From Chara braunii (Eukaryota > Streptophyta > Charophyceae > Charales > Characeae), in contig BFEA01000254.1 of the NCBI GenBank assembly GCA_003427395.1, positions 1-29,258 on the forward strand: a stretch of DNA of 29,258 nucleotides, read 5' to 3'. The translations under genes and the position numbers were made by a program. Below, one piece after another: positions 20,341 to 29,258 of the stretch (positions within the stretch are counted from its first letter, which is position 1; each line of letters begins with the position of its first letter). The notes beneath the pieces were generated by a model that was not told where the DNA came from, ran no database searches, and saw only the letters and a list, made by a program, of their open reading frames with translations.

Positions 20341-20900
20341 ACCATTCGTACTCTCCCTTTGGGCTCACGCATGGTAAGGATTACAGACACTGCCTGCGCA
20401 CCACTCAAAGGGGTTTGATGTCAGCAAGGTGAGAAGTTGAAGGGCTGTTTCACTTGGAGGGGTTGGGACAGGAGGGAAGGGGCATACTTTAGGGGGTACT
20501 GTATGCAACTGAGGGAGCAGGAGCGGTATTTAGGGGGCTGTGGTGCACAGGGGTTGGGAGGTGAGGGGGCGCCTTCCCGCGGAGGCAGTGAACAGTCAAT
20601 GGTTTGTTTTTTTTTAGGGAGAGGAGTATCCGCTTGGTTTTTGTGAATCCTTTACATGCAACGGAGATTTGCGCTGGAGTTTCCAAGGGAGAGAGGGTAG
20701 TTTGTCCCTCCCTTCCCCTCTTCTTGTGGGAATTGCAGGCACTGAATGATGTTCCGGTTGAAAAAAATATTCATTAGTTCTTGAAAAAAAGGGGTCAGGA
20801 GGAGCTGGATGATAGGAACTACAACTATGGTGGTGAGGGGGTTGAGTTGCTATTTGATGATGTCCTTGGTCCCCTTGGTTTGTGAATGGACGAGACCAGA
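20341..20900. other. Intergenic stretch without recognised features
   Basis: The stretch is G-rich on the plus strand, with no protein motif or RNA gene that I can see. It includes short runs of T and A and grades into the degenerate repeats that follow. Confidence 0.5.
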
Positions 20901-21561
20901 ACGACAATGGTCGGTGCTGGGGCTTGGTCACGATGCCCTGTAACTCGAGTTGTACGGGGGTATGAGACCTGGTAGAAAAATCTGGAGAGTTGTAGTGTTC
21001 ATTGGTGAGTTGGTATTCAGTCGACGCTGACCAGAGCCGGGCCGGGTCGCTTTGCCCTGGAGCCTAGCAGATGGGGGGCTTATGGGGTGGGTCGTGCCAC
21101 TTTGTGACCTAGCAGTTGAGGGTGTGAGGCCTGGTAAGTATCGGGACATAGGGGGCAGGCAGGTAGGGTTGGGCTGCTGAAAGCACTAAGGCAGGTGTTT
21201 TGTTTTCGGTCTGAACGTTCTTATGATCTAAGGCTGGTTGTCAATGGTGGTCTTACGAATGATTTGTGATTTTGGGGACTCCTAGCAACTCATTTTAGGA
21301 GGCTCCATCGCAGTTATACTCAGTGATTTGTGGTTGTCCGATGCCAGAACGACGCTGGCCGGTACTGTGGTCACGGTGTTGCCCTTTAACCTGCTGATGC
21401 AGGAGTATGAGGCCTGGTAGAGAGGTCTGGGAATGCTTTGGGATGGGCATTCCAAGAGACAACTAAGGGTTGCTGCCGGGACGACGCTGGTCGGAGCTGG
21501 GGCGAGTCGTGTTGCCTTGTAACCCAACAGGGTGGGGGTGTGAGGCCTGGAAGAGCTCGGC
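20901..21561. repeat. Four degenerate G-rich repeat units
   Basis: Related segments at about 20901-20985, 21022-21144, 21349-21430 and 21478-21561 share a start like ACGACGCTGGTCGG-GCTGGGG, a TGCCCTGTAAC middle and a GTGAGGCCTGGTAGAG-like end. They are separated by unrelated sequence, so this is a dispersed array rather than a tight satellite. Their source is unknown. Confidence 0.6.
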
Positions 21562-22022
21562 AGGGAGTAAGACAGTGTTGGAGAGTCTTAGAAGGCTTTG
21601 CTAGCGATTCCGAGGGTTTTGAGCATTTGTAGGACCTTTGTGGTGGCGATTTTTGTTTCTAAAAAGTTCAGAATTTTCTTAGCCAAAGTCGGGTAATGAC
21701 CCCCGTATCTTAAAAAAAAAGGTTCCTATAATCCCTTCGTGGAGCTTAGAAGGAAACTTCTCATATTTTCTCAGATTTTTTCATACTTTTTTTGAATTTT
21801 AGCCGATCTTGTGGGGTTCTTCATTGAATAGGCTAGTAACTGCTCATGATCCTATTTTTCATACAAAGTCGGGTAAAAGCCCCAGTATCTCAAAGTATTT
21901 CTGCATATGGTCTCAAACTTGTTTCATGTTTCAAATGGGATGCTGGGCCCAGTTCCCAGCACGTGCGGCTCCCCAGGAATAGATTAGAGCATTGTCCCAA
22001 AAAAAAAAAAAAAAAAAAAAAA
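21562..22022 (+). repeat. Short direct repeat and possible poly(A)-tailed retroposon end
   Basis: CAAAGTCGGGTAA-GCCCC-GTATCT occurs near 21683 and again near 21865, about 180 bp apart. A run of 24 A closes the segment at 21999-22022. A GC-rich piece with CCCAGTTCCCAGCACG just upstream loosely recalls a tRNA-type B box. A SINE or processed retroposon is possible, but I could not find target duplications. Confidence 0.3.
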
Positions 22023-24030
22023 TTGTGGACAGATTGTGGGCCTGTCTGTGTGCGCTTCCTCGTTCGTATGCACTGCTTTGTGGGTGTGTCTGGGTACCAT
22101 AGTAGTTTCTCAGCCTCATAGTACACTCGCGAGAGTCCATACTTCCATTGTATGATCCTGGTCCCGGTCTGGCTCTGCTCTCTACACCCCCCTTGAGAAG
22201 TGCTATGTGACGTACCAACTTTTGTACCTGAACGAACTTCTGATGCCCTAAACTTTGCTATTCGTGTTTTTTCGATCTCTAACGGGTACCCTTCTTTTTG
22301 GTTGGTGGATGATGCATGGAATCAATGGCTGCCGAGGACCTCCCACTTTTAAGTCTTGTTGTTTTTCTCGGACTTTTTTGCAATTTCTCTCCGACGATTC
22401 ATGAATTTACGTAGGACTTATGCGCGCCTTAGTGAGCGCGCCACAAATTTTGTTTGACAAATGGGAATTCCGGAATTTGCAGCCCCACTTACCGCTAACG
22501 TGTCCTTTCTTGCTAGTGAATGTTCTAAAACTCACCCTTGAATAGGTGTAGGATTTTTCCCGTGTCCAATCTCGCGAGCAGATGTTGTTTTTGAATTTCT
22601 GAATCTTGAATTAGTTTAGAGCTAGAATGGCCGGAATATAACTGTTTTGGTGCCTTTTTGTCTTTGTGCCAGCGCCATCTATGCAAACTTCCCCCTCTTC
22701 CCGCTATGCCACATGCCATCTTCACCTCTCTCTTCTTCGCGCCTTCTTTCCTCCACCCGTAACTATTTTCCATCTCCTCTCCCTTCGCACTTCACTCCCT
22801 CTCCTTTGGGTCTGAATCTTGGTCCCGTTCCGCACTACTCTTCACGCCTTCCTTCTTCCCGCCTTCATCCCCATACAGGAACTCCCTACCAATTCCCCCA
22901 GAGTCTTCGAGCCGTCAAACGGCATTGTGTAAGGAGGATACTCGCCTCACGCTGTGATCCGATTGGCTGTGAAGGAACTGGCGAGGATTGATATGGCTTT
23001 CCCTGGGCGATTAACCCAAACTCTCTCTTCACCCCCTCCTACCTCGGCCCTATTCCCTCCCATCTTCTATCTCCCTCTTGGCAACTGTAAAATCCGCAAG
23101 TGCATCCGAAAAACGCTCTCTCAACCCATCTGTCAACTTCAGGGAAGTCGTGGTTAAATGATGTGCGTGTACAACGAGTCAAAAGGTCCTGACGGCCTGA
23201 CTGTAGTTTTGCAAGGTTGTGCGCCTAGTGGCCGCGATAGACTGTGGGATCTGGGCATGTTGGTGTAGAAATTGAAGTTGAGTTGGTGGGGTGACGATTG
23301 TTGTGGTGTAAATTGGTATGTGGCTCCGGGATCGCCAGTACCTTGGTAAGGAAGGTGTGTGTGTATGAATGGTCTTATGGCCTGAGGACATCGTCAGAGA
23401 GCAGAAGGCTTGGACACCTTGATCTTCGGTTCCACCTCTTATTTTGGAAGCCAAGTTCACGATAGATTGCCATTTTCTTTTCTCTCTCAGATCTATTTGC
23501 CTGCTCACAACTCCTTTTTCCTTAGTCCCCTTTTTCAGTCAAGCTACGGCTCCATCCGCATCTTTCGACCTTACCTCTCTCTCTCTCCTTCTCTCTCTTT
23601 TCTTCATGAAATCTCTGAATGTTCTGATGACTCCCTCGTCCCTGCCAGCTCCTGAGGTCCTATCCCGCTTGTCTCGTTGAATTCAATCAGATTTCTCGAG
23701 GACAAGTATTGTTGAATTTGAGAGACCAGCAAGCTCGGTTTATCTTGCCCCGTCCCTCCCCTTGCTCCATAGTATCTGATGGTTTATGCATGAATGATCT
23801 CTTACATGTATGCATCAATTGAGTTGTTGCTCTGATGAGGGGAACAAATTAGGATTATGATATGATCATTTCGATGCATGCTTAACTACTCACGTGAATG
23901 AATGATATGATTGTCTTCTTGATTGGATCAGATTGCATAGACTCACACCTCGGATCGATTTCCACAGTGGATGAAAGATAATGAAAACGTTTTCCATTGG
24001 AAGGGGTCCCCAGACCAAGGGCGCCAACCA
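22023..24030. other. Intergenic stretch without recognised gene
   Basis: About 2 kb with pyrimidine-rich patches (22650-22860, 23010-23080 and 23470-23600). Several short open frames exist on both strands, but they are Ser/Pro/Leu-rich low-complexity translations of these patches and match no family I know. Confidence 0.5.
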
Positions 24031-24033
24031 TTT

Positions 24034-24530
24034 CCCTTGGCGTGTGTGCATGAGGCAAGTCCAGTGATTTGCATCTTTTTCTATTTTTTATTGTTAGGGG
24101 TAACAAGGGCGCAGTCATGATTTCAGTTTTAAATCCAGTTCAGGCATCCCTCGAATACAGCACATCCCCACCAAACCCTAAAGCTGGGTTGTATACCTTC
24201 ACGATTTTCTTTTGTTTGCCGCGACATTGGTGAAATCGTGACTGAAACGCATTTCAAACTGAAACCGTGACAGCCCCCTCGTTTTCACTTATTTTTATTT
24301 TCATTTTTTTTGGTTGGACGACACTCAAAGCTCGGACGAAGTGTCTGCAGAAGCACTGAATAAGCCAAAAAAAAAAAAAAAAGAAGGAAAAAAAGGATGT
24401 GAACCATGTGTCAAAGCCTACACATAGACTGGAGCTTTGAGTCCCCTCCAGCCAAAACAATAAAAATAAAAATACAAAACAAAAAAGGACGTGCATCACT
24501 CGACTTGCCTTGTGCACACACACCGAGGGG
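24034..24530. repeat. Composite imperfect inverted repeat
   Basis: The outer arms are 24034-24095 and 24459-24530, sharing GTGTGTGCA-GAGGCAAGTC-AGTGAT and its inverse. The inner arms are 24287-24342 and 24427-24475, sharing TTATTTTTATT...GGTTGGA...ACTCAAAGCTC and its inverse. The centre has A- and T-runs. A fold-back or MITE-like element is likely; identity is too low to set ends. Confidence 0.5.
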
Positions 24531-24790
24531 TCGTAAGTTGAAACCGTTGATCTTTTCAGCCACTCCCAACGTTGAGGCTGAGTCTCAAACAGATGGAGGG
24601 AAGCCCTCGTATCAATTCCATCCATAAATACCAGGCACGAGGAGAGAAGGGGGGAGAGGGGGATGCTTATGGGGCTTGAGTATGGTTTCCATCTAGTGGC
24701 TTCAACGGGCCCCCCTCGCCCAATTCGTGGCAGTGGCGCCCGCCAGGTTGCAGAAAAAGAAAGTCGCAGTTGCCAGGCCCAGGTGACTTC

Positions 24791-24893
24791 CTTCTTTCCC
24801 CGAATACAACGTATGGTCATTATAGCTGCATTTGAGGCATCTTTCAGTCTCCATACAGCTATAATGACTGTACGTTGTATTTGGGGGAAGAAG
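24791..24893 (+). repeat. Strong hairpin with 41-bp arms and 21-nt loop
   Basis: The arms 24791-24831 and 24853-24893 are inverted copies matching at 36 of 41 positions. Four of the five differences become G-U pairs if the plus strand is transcribed, so 40 of 41 positions pair in RNA, leaving one C-A mismatch. The loop is 24832-24852. It could be a young inverted duplication or MITE core, or a small-RNA precursor-like hairpin. Confidence 0.8.
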
Positions 24894-25180
24894 GTAGGAA
24901 GGCCGCTCCACAATCTCTTCATAGCTGGAGGGGTGGCAGTAGAGTCGACCCCTTCCTTGCACTTTGCGGTCTTAACCACCTTCAATTCTTGCCTCCCCAA
25001 ACAGGGGCCAAATGTGGCCGCGATTTCAATTTCAATAATCGCGGTAGGAAGGCCGCTCCAGAATCTCGTCATAGCTGGAGGGGTGGCAGTAGACCCCTTC
25101 CTGGCAATTTGTGGACTTACCCCCCTTCAATTCTTGCCTCCCAAACCAGGGCCCAAATGTGGCTGCGATTTCAATAACCA
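24894..25180. repeat. Tandem duplication, ~151-bp unit
   Basis: GTAGGAAGGCCGCTCCA starts units near 24894 and 25044. Shared landmarks include CATAGCTGGAGGGGTGGCAG, CTTCAATTCTTGCCTCCC and GCGATTTCAAT. The second copy is somewhat shorter and diverged. The first unit abuts the right arm of the 41-bp hairpin. Confidence 0.75.
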
Positions 25181-25792
25181 CCACCCGGCCAGCTGCTCGC
25201 TGCTGCAAACCTGGGGCAGCAGGCGGTGCGCCGCACCTGGTCACTACCGCACAGCAAGCTACCACCTGCCACACTGCACCTCAAGGAACCCGTGTGAGAC
25301 CCCCGCCCCCGTCCCCCGGTGTGTGACCCCCAACAGCTGTGTGTGAAAGCCATTAATACGTATCTGAAATCAAATGGAAGACCACAACCTCCCCTCCTTG
25401 AGCTACTAGAGTATATCGTCCCCCCAACAACCTCTAACACAGCCTTAGATATCACAGGCTCAAAGTTCACCCTTAAAGACCACCCTGGCGACCACCCGGT
25501 GCATACAACCCTGCCCAACAGTCAGACATGCATTCCTGCCATGGCAAGCCTCCAAGTTCACTGGCAGAAAGTTCGTCAACGAAGTAGGTGCCAACTTACA
25601 CCCACAGCATGCACGCACTGAGGCCCTCCCATGCACCGTATTGCTTGCTTGCTTTAAAAATAGATAGATAGACAGGTGTGGTATCCTACAAAGCAACTTA
25701 GCAAGGAGATAACCCTTGGACAATACTTAAGAGTATCTGGCAAGGGATCATCTGACCTTCAACTTGCTTAAAATGAGAATAAAAAAGGGGGC
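25181..25792. other. Intergenic stretch without recognised features
   Basis: I find no domain, tRNA or clear repeat here apart from three GATA units near 25661. Short open frames on both strands are Pro/Thr-rich and unconvincing. Confidence 0.5.
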
Positions 25793-25864
25793 AGGAAAGG
25801 GGGAAAAAGGGGAAAAGAGGGGGGGAAAGAGAGGGGGGAAGGGGGAGGGGGGAGGGGAAAAAGG
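25793..25864 (+). repeat. 72-nt uninterrupted polypurine tract
   Basis: Every base from 25793 to 25864 is A or G, with many runs of four to six G. After one T it continues purine-only to 25884. Such tracts can form triplex or G-quadruplex structures and are prone to length change. Confidence 0.85.
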
Positions 25865-26289
25865 TGGGGGAAAGAGGGGAAAAATAGTGGGGGGACAAGG
25901 GATGATTTGAAAACTCATGGACCTATGATATCTAGCAAGGGACTATCTGAGAACTCGTGCAAATGGATCCACGATTCCGCATTCATATAATTGTGTAGTA
26001 CTGTGTACCATTATATGGCCATGGACGGAGATCTCCAATTCCGTCCAGTTTACAGTGCTGGTATTCCAATCGCTGGGAATCAACCAGAATTCTACAGTTT
26101 CGCCTCCTTTCACAAAAAATCCACCTTCCATCTTGTGGGGGCCAGAATCACTCTGCTGCATTTACACTCCATGCGCTCAGAAACTGCCGATAGTAATTCA
26201 AAATACAAGGGAAGAACTATGACACACTGATCAATGTACACAAACCGCACTTTGCACAAGCACTGCCATCGAAAAAACTAAACCTAAAC

Positions 26290-26292
<3 letters not shown>

Positions 26293-26380
<88 letters not shown>
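26293..26380. repeat. (TC)36 microsatellite followed by (AC)8
   Basis: A pure TC run at 26293-26364 passes directly into AC at 26365-26380 and then an A-rich stretch. It begins about 60 bp downstream of the TAF8 stop codon on the gene's strand, so it probably lies in or near the gene's 3' end. Confidence 0.95.
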
Positions 26381-26381
<1 letters not shown>

Positions 26382-26441
26382 AAAAAAGAAAAAAAAGAAA
26401 AAAAAAAGACATTCCCAGTCCATGCATGGTGATTCTAGCCA

Positions 26442-27821
26442 CTAGTCTATCAAGGGAAGTTGCAAGGACATGCCCCTGGCCTCGTCATCGTTATCTGCTT
26501 TCTCAGTTTCCGCCTGGGCGAGAATGGCCTCTGCCCTCCTCCTCTTCTCATCGCCATCTGCACCTTGGATTCCAGTCCCGCGCCCTTTTTCTTTCTCCCT
26601 CTCTTTCTCTTTCCTCTCCTCCTTGTCTTTTCCCCCCGATTTCTTTGCCTCCATTGCTGTCGATGTTCTCAACGGAGTTCTTTTCTTTCTGTGCAGATCA
26701 CTTCTGAAGTCGAAGGACAGGAGCACCGGCGTCCTATCTCTAACAAGCGGCAGAAACCCGTCACTTCCAGTTCCTTGTGCAGAACCACCCGCACCTTCTC
26801 GTCCTCGATCCTCCTTCCCAGCCCCCCCCTTGTCTTCCGTCGCGAACCCCTTTCCTTCTCTCATTTCACAACCAATGCCATCGATTTCCATCCTCATACA
26901 GTCATCCTTCTTGGTCGCAGTTCGGAGTAAGGATGAAAATGCCTCCAGTGCCGACGTCGGTGCAGGTGGCGGCTTTCCGAGAGGAGCCGCGGCAGGGCCA
27001 TCGGGATCTGGAGGAAATCTGGATCTAAGCGGCGGCAAGGGAGGAGACCTCTCCCTCTCTCCTGCAGCACGAGGGGGGGCGAGGAATGGATTCGCAGATG
27101 GCGCTGAAGGAGGGGGGGCTAGCAAAGAGCTCTTTCTGCTCCCTGCTCCTAGCATATCCATCAGAACAGACGCCTGCTCTTCCGCTAATTGCGGGTCTTG
27201 ACAGCCAGGCAAGTCCACACCGAGACCCGCTGCTGCTGCTCCTGCTCCTGCTCCTGCTCCTGCTGCTGATGAAGATCCCCCTCCCTTCTGCGCATCTAGA
27301 CGTCTATGCAGCGAGATCAGTGCTCGTTCTGCTCTCCTCTTCTCCTTCCCTAGCTCTATCTTTGTCGCCCGAGGGTCAGTTACAAGCTCATCATAGACAG
27401 GCGTTGACATGTACGTGTGCCTCTCAGGAAACACAGGCATCCAATCACTCACATCGTCACTAGGAGGCTTCTGGCCTTTGTCCGAGAAGGTAGGTGCAAA
27501 GTTCCTTCTCTTCTTCTTGACTGGAAACCGTGGTAGGGACCGGGGAAACGGCACCTCATCTGCCCACTCCACGTATCGCATGACATCTGGAACAGATGCG
27601 CCTACGTCCGAAAACGCCAAAAGCACATCATTGAGATTACATTCTATCCTGCCTGCAAGCTCCGCATACGACTTGGAACCAATACCTATTTCTCTCAAAT
27701 ACCGAACAAGCATATCTACAAGGGCGTCGGCTGCAGACCGCTGAATTCCTGTAAAACCATGTGTCTGACATATCTGGGCAATCGCCACTTTCGCAATCCC
27801 CCGCGCAAACGCGTCAGCCAT
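26442..27821 (-). CDS. TAF8: Transcription initiation factor TFIID subunit 8
   Basis: A single 459-codon frame from the ATG at 27821 to the TAG at 26442. TAF8 is a nuclear TFIID subunit that pairs with TAF10 through a histone fold. Residues ~3-85 form the bromodomain-associated histone-fold domain ('FARGIAKVAIAQICQ', 'SYAELAGRIECNLNDVL'). Residues ~90-165 carry the conserved TAF8 C-terminal region ('EVPFPRSLPRFPV', 'DWMPVFPERHTY'), then 'RRAERALISLHRRL'. The remaining ~290 residues are low complexity (Ala/Gly, Pro/Ser, Lys/Glu-rich). I recall the Arabidopsis homologue as about 350 residues, so this tail is long. The start context AACAATGGC is favourable. I see no intron signal. It is the only convincing host gene in the window. 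Confidence 0.87.
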   Translation of the reverse strand: MADAFARGIAKVAIAQICQTHGFTGIQRSAADALVDMLVRYLREIGIGSKSYAELAGRIECNLNDVLLAFSDVGASVPDVMRYVEWADEVPFPRSLPRFPVKKKRRNFAPTFSDKGQKPPSDDVSDWMPVFPERHTYMSTPVYDELVTDPRATKIELGKEKRRAERALISLHRRLDAQKGGGSSSAAGAGAGAGAAAAGLGVDLPGCQDPQLAEEQASVLMDMLGAGSRKSSLLAPPPSAPSANPFLAPPRAAGERERSPPLPPLRSRFPPDPDGPAAAPLGKPPPAPTSALEAFSSLLRTATKKDDCMRMEIDGIGCEMREGKGFATEDKGGAGKEDRGREGAGGSAQGTGSDGFLPLVRDRTPVLLSFDFRSDLHRKKRTPLRTSTAMEAKKSGGKDKEERKEKEREKEKGRGTGIQGADGDEKRRRAEAILAQAETEKADNDDEARGMSLQLPLID

Positions 27822-27839
27822 TGTTTCCTCAAAAGGAAA

Positions 27840-27925
27840 ACACTACTTAAAGCAGCATACTCAAAGTCGAAGTTTCCTGGAACTATCCGCTTGTCACCAA
27901 GGCCGGCCGGCTACACTACTTAAAG
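27840..27925 (-). promoter_or_regulatory. Candidate TAF8 proximal promoter with 13-bp repeat
   Basis: ACACTACTTAAAG occurs at 27840-27852 and exactly again at 27913-27925, 73 bp apart. On the TAF8 strand it reads CTTTAAGTAGTGT, ending 19 and 92 bp before the start codon. The TTTAA core is AT-rich enough to be TATA-like. Assignment as a regulatory element is inference. Confidence 0.35.
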
Positions 27926-28014
27926 TCCGCTGCCCCTTACAGACACAAGACGCTCTCCGTGTTCTTCTCCGCTTGCTGCAGGAAAGAAAACAAGCCCCCC
28001 CGACAGAGGCAGAC

Positions 28015-28074
28015 GGGGGGGGGGGTTGAGGGGTTGAGAGGGGGGGGGGGGGGGGGGGGGGTAAGGGGGTAAGG
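28015..28074 (+). repeat. Poly-G tract (G11 and G22 runs)
   Basis: Runs of 11 G (28015-28025) and 22 G (28040-28061) are separated by short T/A breaks, with more G-runs after. The tract lies ~200 bp upstream of the TAF8 start. It could form G-quadruplexes, and homopolymer length is likely uncertain in the assembly. Confidence 0.9.
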
Positions 28075-28394
28075 GAGCAATTCCTCCCCAGCGCAGAAAC
28101 CCCTGTTCTATTTTGTCAATTACAAGCCTGGTTTTACCTCGATTGGATATTTAGGGGTAACCCAATCAATCATAGTAGCGGTAAAGAAACCTCCCCCCCT
28201 TACAGGAAAAAAGGGAGCCAATGATGCTTACTTTCTCATTCTCCGTATTCGCCCCATCCACCTGCCCTTTTTCTCTCCCTTTTTTCTTTTTTTTCTTTTA
28301 TCCTCCCTTATCAAATCTGGAATCTGGATAAGCGAGGAGAAAAAGGGAAAAAAAAAGAAAAAGGATAAGCTTTATCTCGTCTGGATAAGGTAAC

Positions 28395-28472
28395 ACTCTG
28401 CATTGCCGCATGTCTTCCTGCACATATATCCGAATGAGATTTCACAGGACCGCTTCAGCGGCAATGCAGAGT
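28395..28472. repeat. Perfect 15-bp inverted repeat, 48-nt spacer
   Basis: ACTCTGCATTGCCGC at 28395-28409 is exactly inverted at 28458-28472. The right arm directly joins the tandem repeat that follows. This may be the terminus of a small element. Confidence 0.85.
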
Positions 28473-28703
28473 CCAGGTTCAATATACGCTAGTAGCGTAG
28501 AAAACGGAAAGGTCCGAATGTTGAACTTCTGTGAAAAGGTTGTAGTACTTATACTGCTGCAACAGGTCCAGGTTCAATGTACGCTAGTAGCGTAGAAAAC
28601 TTAACGGTCCGGATGTGACCGTCCGATTGTGTGGATTGAACTTCTGTGACAAGGTTGTCGTAGTCATACTGCTGCAACAGGTCCAGGTTCAATGTACGCT
28701 ACT
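28471..28703 (+). repeat. Tandem repeat, three units of 95-115 bp (last truncated)
   Basis: GTCCAGGTTCAAT begins units at 28471, 28566 and 28681. Each full unit holds the palindrome ACGCTAGTAGCGT, a TTGAACTTCTGTGA segment and an ATACTGCTGCAACAG end. The second unit has an extra ~20 bp (around GACCGTCCGATTGTG). The third stops after TACGCTA. Confidence 0.85.
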
Positions 28704-29213
28704 TCCTCCACGTGATAACCTGGTCCAGATCTCGGGATGTCTGATTGTCCATATAAATCTCAGAGGTGATTTTGCAGCTCGCTCACTGGAACCTGCAGAA
28801 AAGAGAGCACAGGGTCAGACAATTTGTCAGATAGTGCTTTTTATTTTACTACAATGTGCACGCCCTCGATGTCAAATAATCCACCCCACCCAGCCCATGA
28901 ATTGATTTTTGCCAATATGAAGTGAATGTGATTGCTATAAAAAAGAAAACGAAAAAGATTAAAAAAACAACCCCACGTGGCTGAATGGTGAACACATGTT
29001 ATTATTAGTACACTACCTCTTCCGGCTCGGCCTACAAAAACAAAAAGAAAATTTGGCAAATGAGAGCAGAGAGCATGATGGAGTGGAAGGGCGGGTGCAG
29101 TCAGATAGCAACTGACCTGTTCTGTCAGGTATATTGTATGCAAGAAAAGCCAGTGCGGCTACACCCGCACACACGCATGGAAAAATTAACGAGATATTCG
29201 GGGTCTACATAAG

Positions 29214-29216
<3 letters not shown>
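28704..29216. other. Intergenic stretch without recognised features
   Basis: About 500 bp with A-rich patches and no protein, tRNA or repeat signature that I can see. Confidence 0.5.

Positions 29217-29256
<40 letters not shown>
29217..29256. repeat. (TC)20 microsatellite at the window end
   Basis: A pure TC run ends two bases before the window edge, so its full length may be greater if it resumes outside. Confidence 0.95.

Positions 29257-29258
<2 letters not shown>

Noticed and set aside
20158-20345. Possible CRISPR-like repeat-spacer pattern
   Set aside because: The blocks are directly adjacent or irregularly spaced, there are only two or three copies, and the context is a eukaryotic genome with a retroelement remnant.
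22647-22991. 114-codon plus-strand open frame
   Set aside because: It is a Ser/Pro/Leu-rich translation of a pyrimidine-rich patch with no similarity I recognise.
23826-23860. CTGATGAGGGGAACAAA, hammerhead-like
   Set aside because: Stem II is missing and the flanks do not pair.
24254-25072. 272-codon minus-strand open frame
   Set aside because: It runs across the inverted repeats, hairpin and tandem duplication, includes poly-Phe from an A-run, and shows no domain.
26470-27201. Long plus-strand open frame opposite TAF8
   Set aside because: It is the antisense shadow of the low-complexity part of TAF8, with Ser/Pro/Leu runs and no motif.

Overview
This is a repeat-dominated piece of a eukaryotic nuclear genome. 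It contains one clear host gene, nested transposable elements, long microsatellites and homopolymer runs, and one ambiguous base near 16552. The host gene, on the minus strand at 26442-27821, is an intronless TFIID subunit TAF8 with plant-like sequence features. A Ty3/gypsy element primed by tRNA-Asp also fits the green lineage. DIRS-type reverse transcriptase remnants are known from green algae but, as far as I know, not from flowering plants. My best guess is a streptophyte (charophyte) alga such as Chara. The Pol sequence resembles charophyte elements I remember, but I could not verify this.

Bases 3-20150 form a nest. The outer layer is a decayed plus-strand DIRS-like RT/RNase H gene (3-599, continuing at 18262-18735 and about 19640-20150). 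A 17.7-kb Ty3/gypsy element on the minus strand (600-18257) split it inside the RT domain and left a 4-bp target-site duplication, CCGT. The element has TG...CA LTRs (3' LTR 600-3996; 5' LTR 11933-18257), an 18-nt PBS exactly complementary to the 3' end of plant-type tRNA-Asp, and decayed gag, protease, RT-RNase H and integrase regions. A probable MITE full of GAACG/CGTTC motifs (18793-19455) interrupts the downstream DIRS half.

The most interesting signal lies inside the LTRs on the plus strand, antisense to gag-pol. Each LTR carries two type III hammerhead ribozymes 152 nt apart. In the 3' LTR all catalytic-core positions are intact. In the 5' LTR each ribozyme has one substitution at an invariant core base (G12A and C3U). 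Directly beside them lies a tract of about 951 bp with no visible difference between the LTRs, although neighbouring LTR sequence differs at roughly 6%. The 5' LTR also has 2.9 kb absent from the 3' LTR, containing a decayed reading frame of unknown function.

From 20.1 to 26.3 kb the window holds degenerate tandem and inverted repeats, a possible poly(A)-tailed retroposon, a strong 41-bp-arm hairpin, a polypurine tract and a (TC)36 microsatellite, but no gene I can recognise. Beyond TAF8, 27.8-29.3 kb holds a short candidate promoter region, a G22 run, an inverted repeat, three tandem units and a terminal (TC)20.
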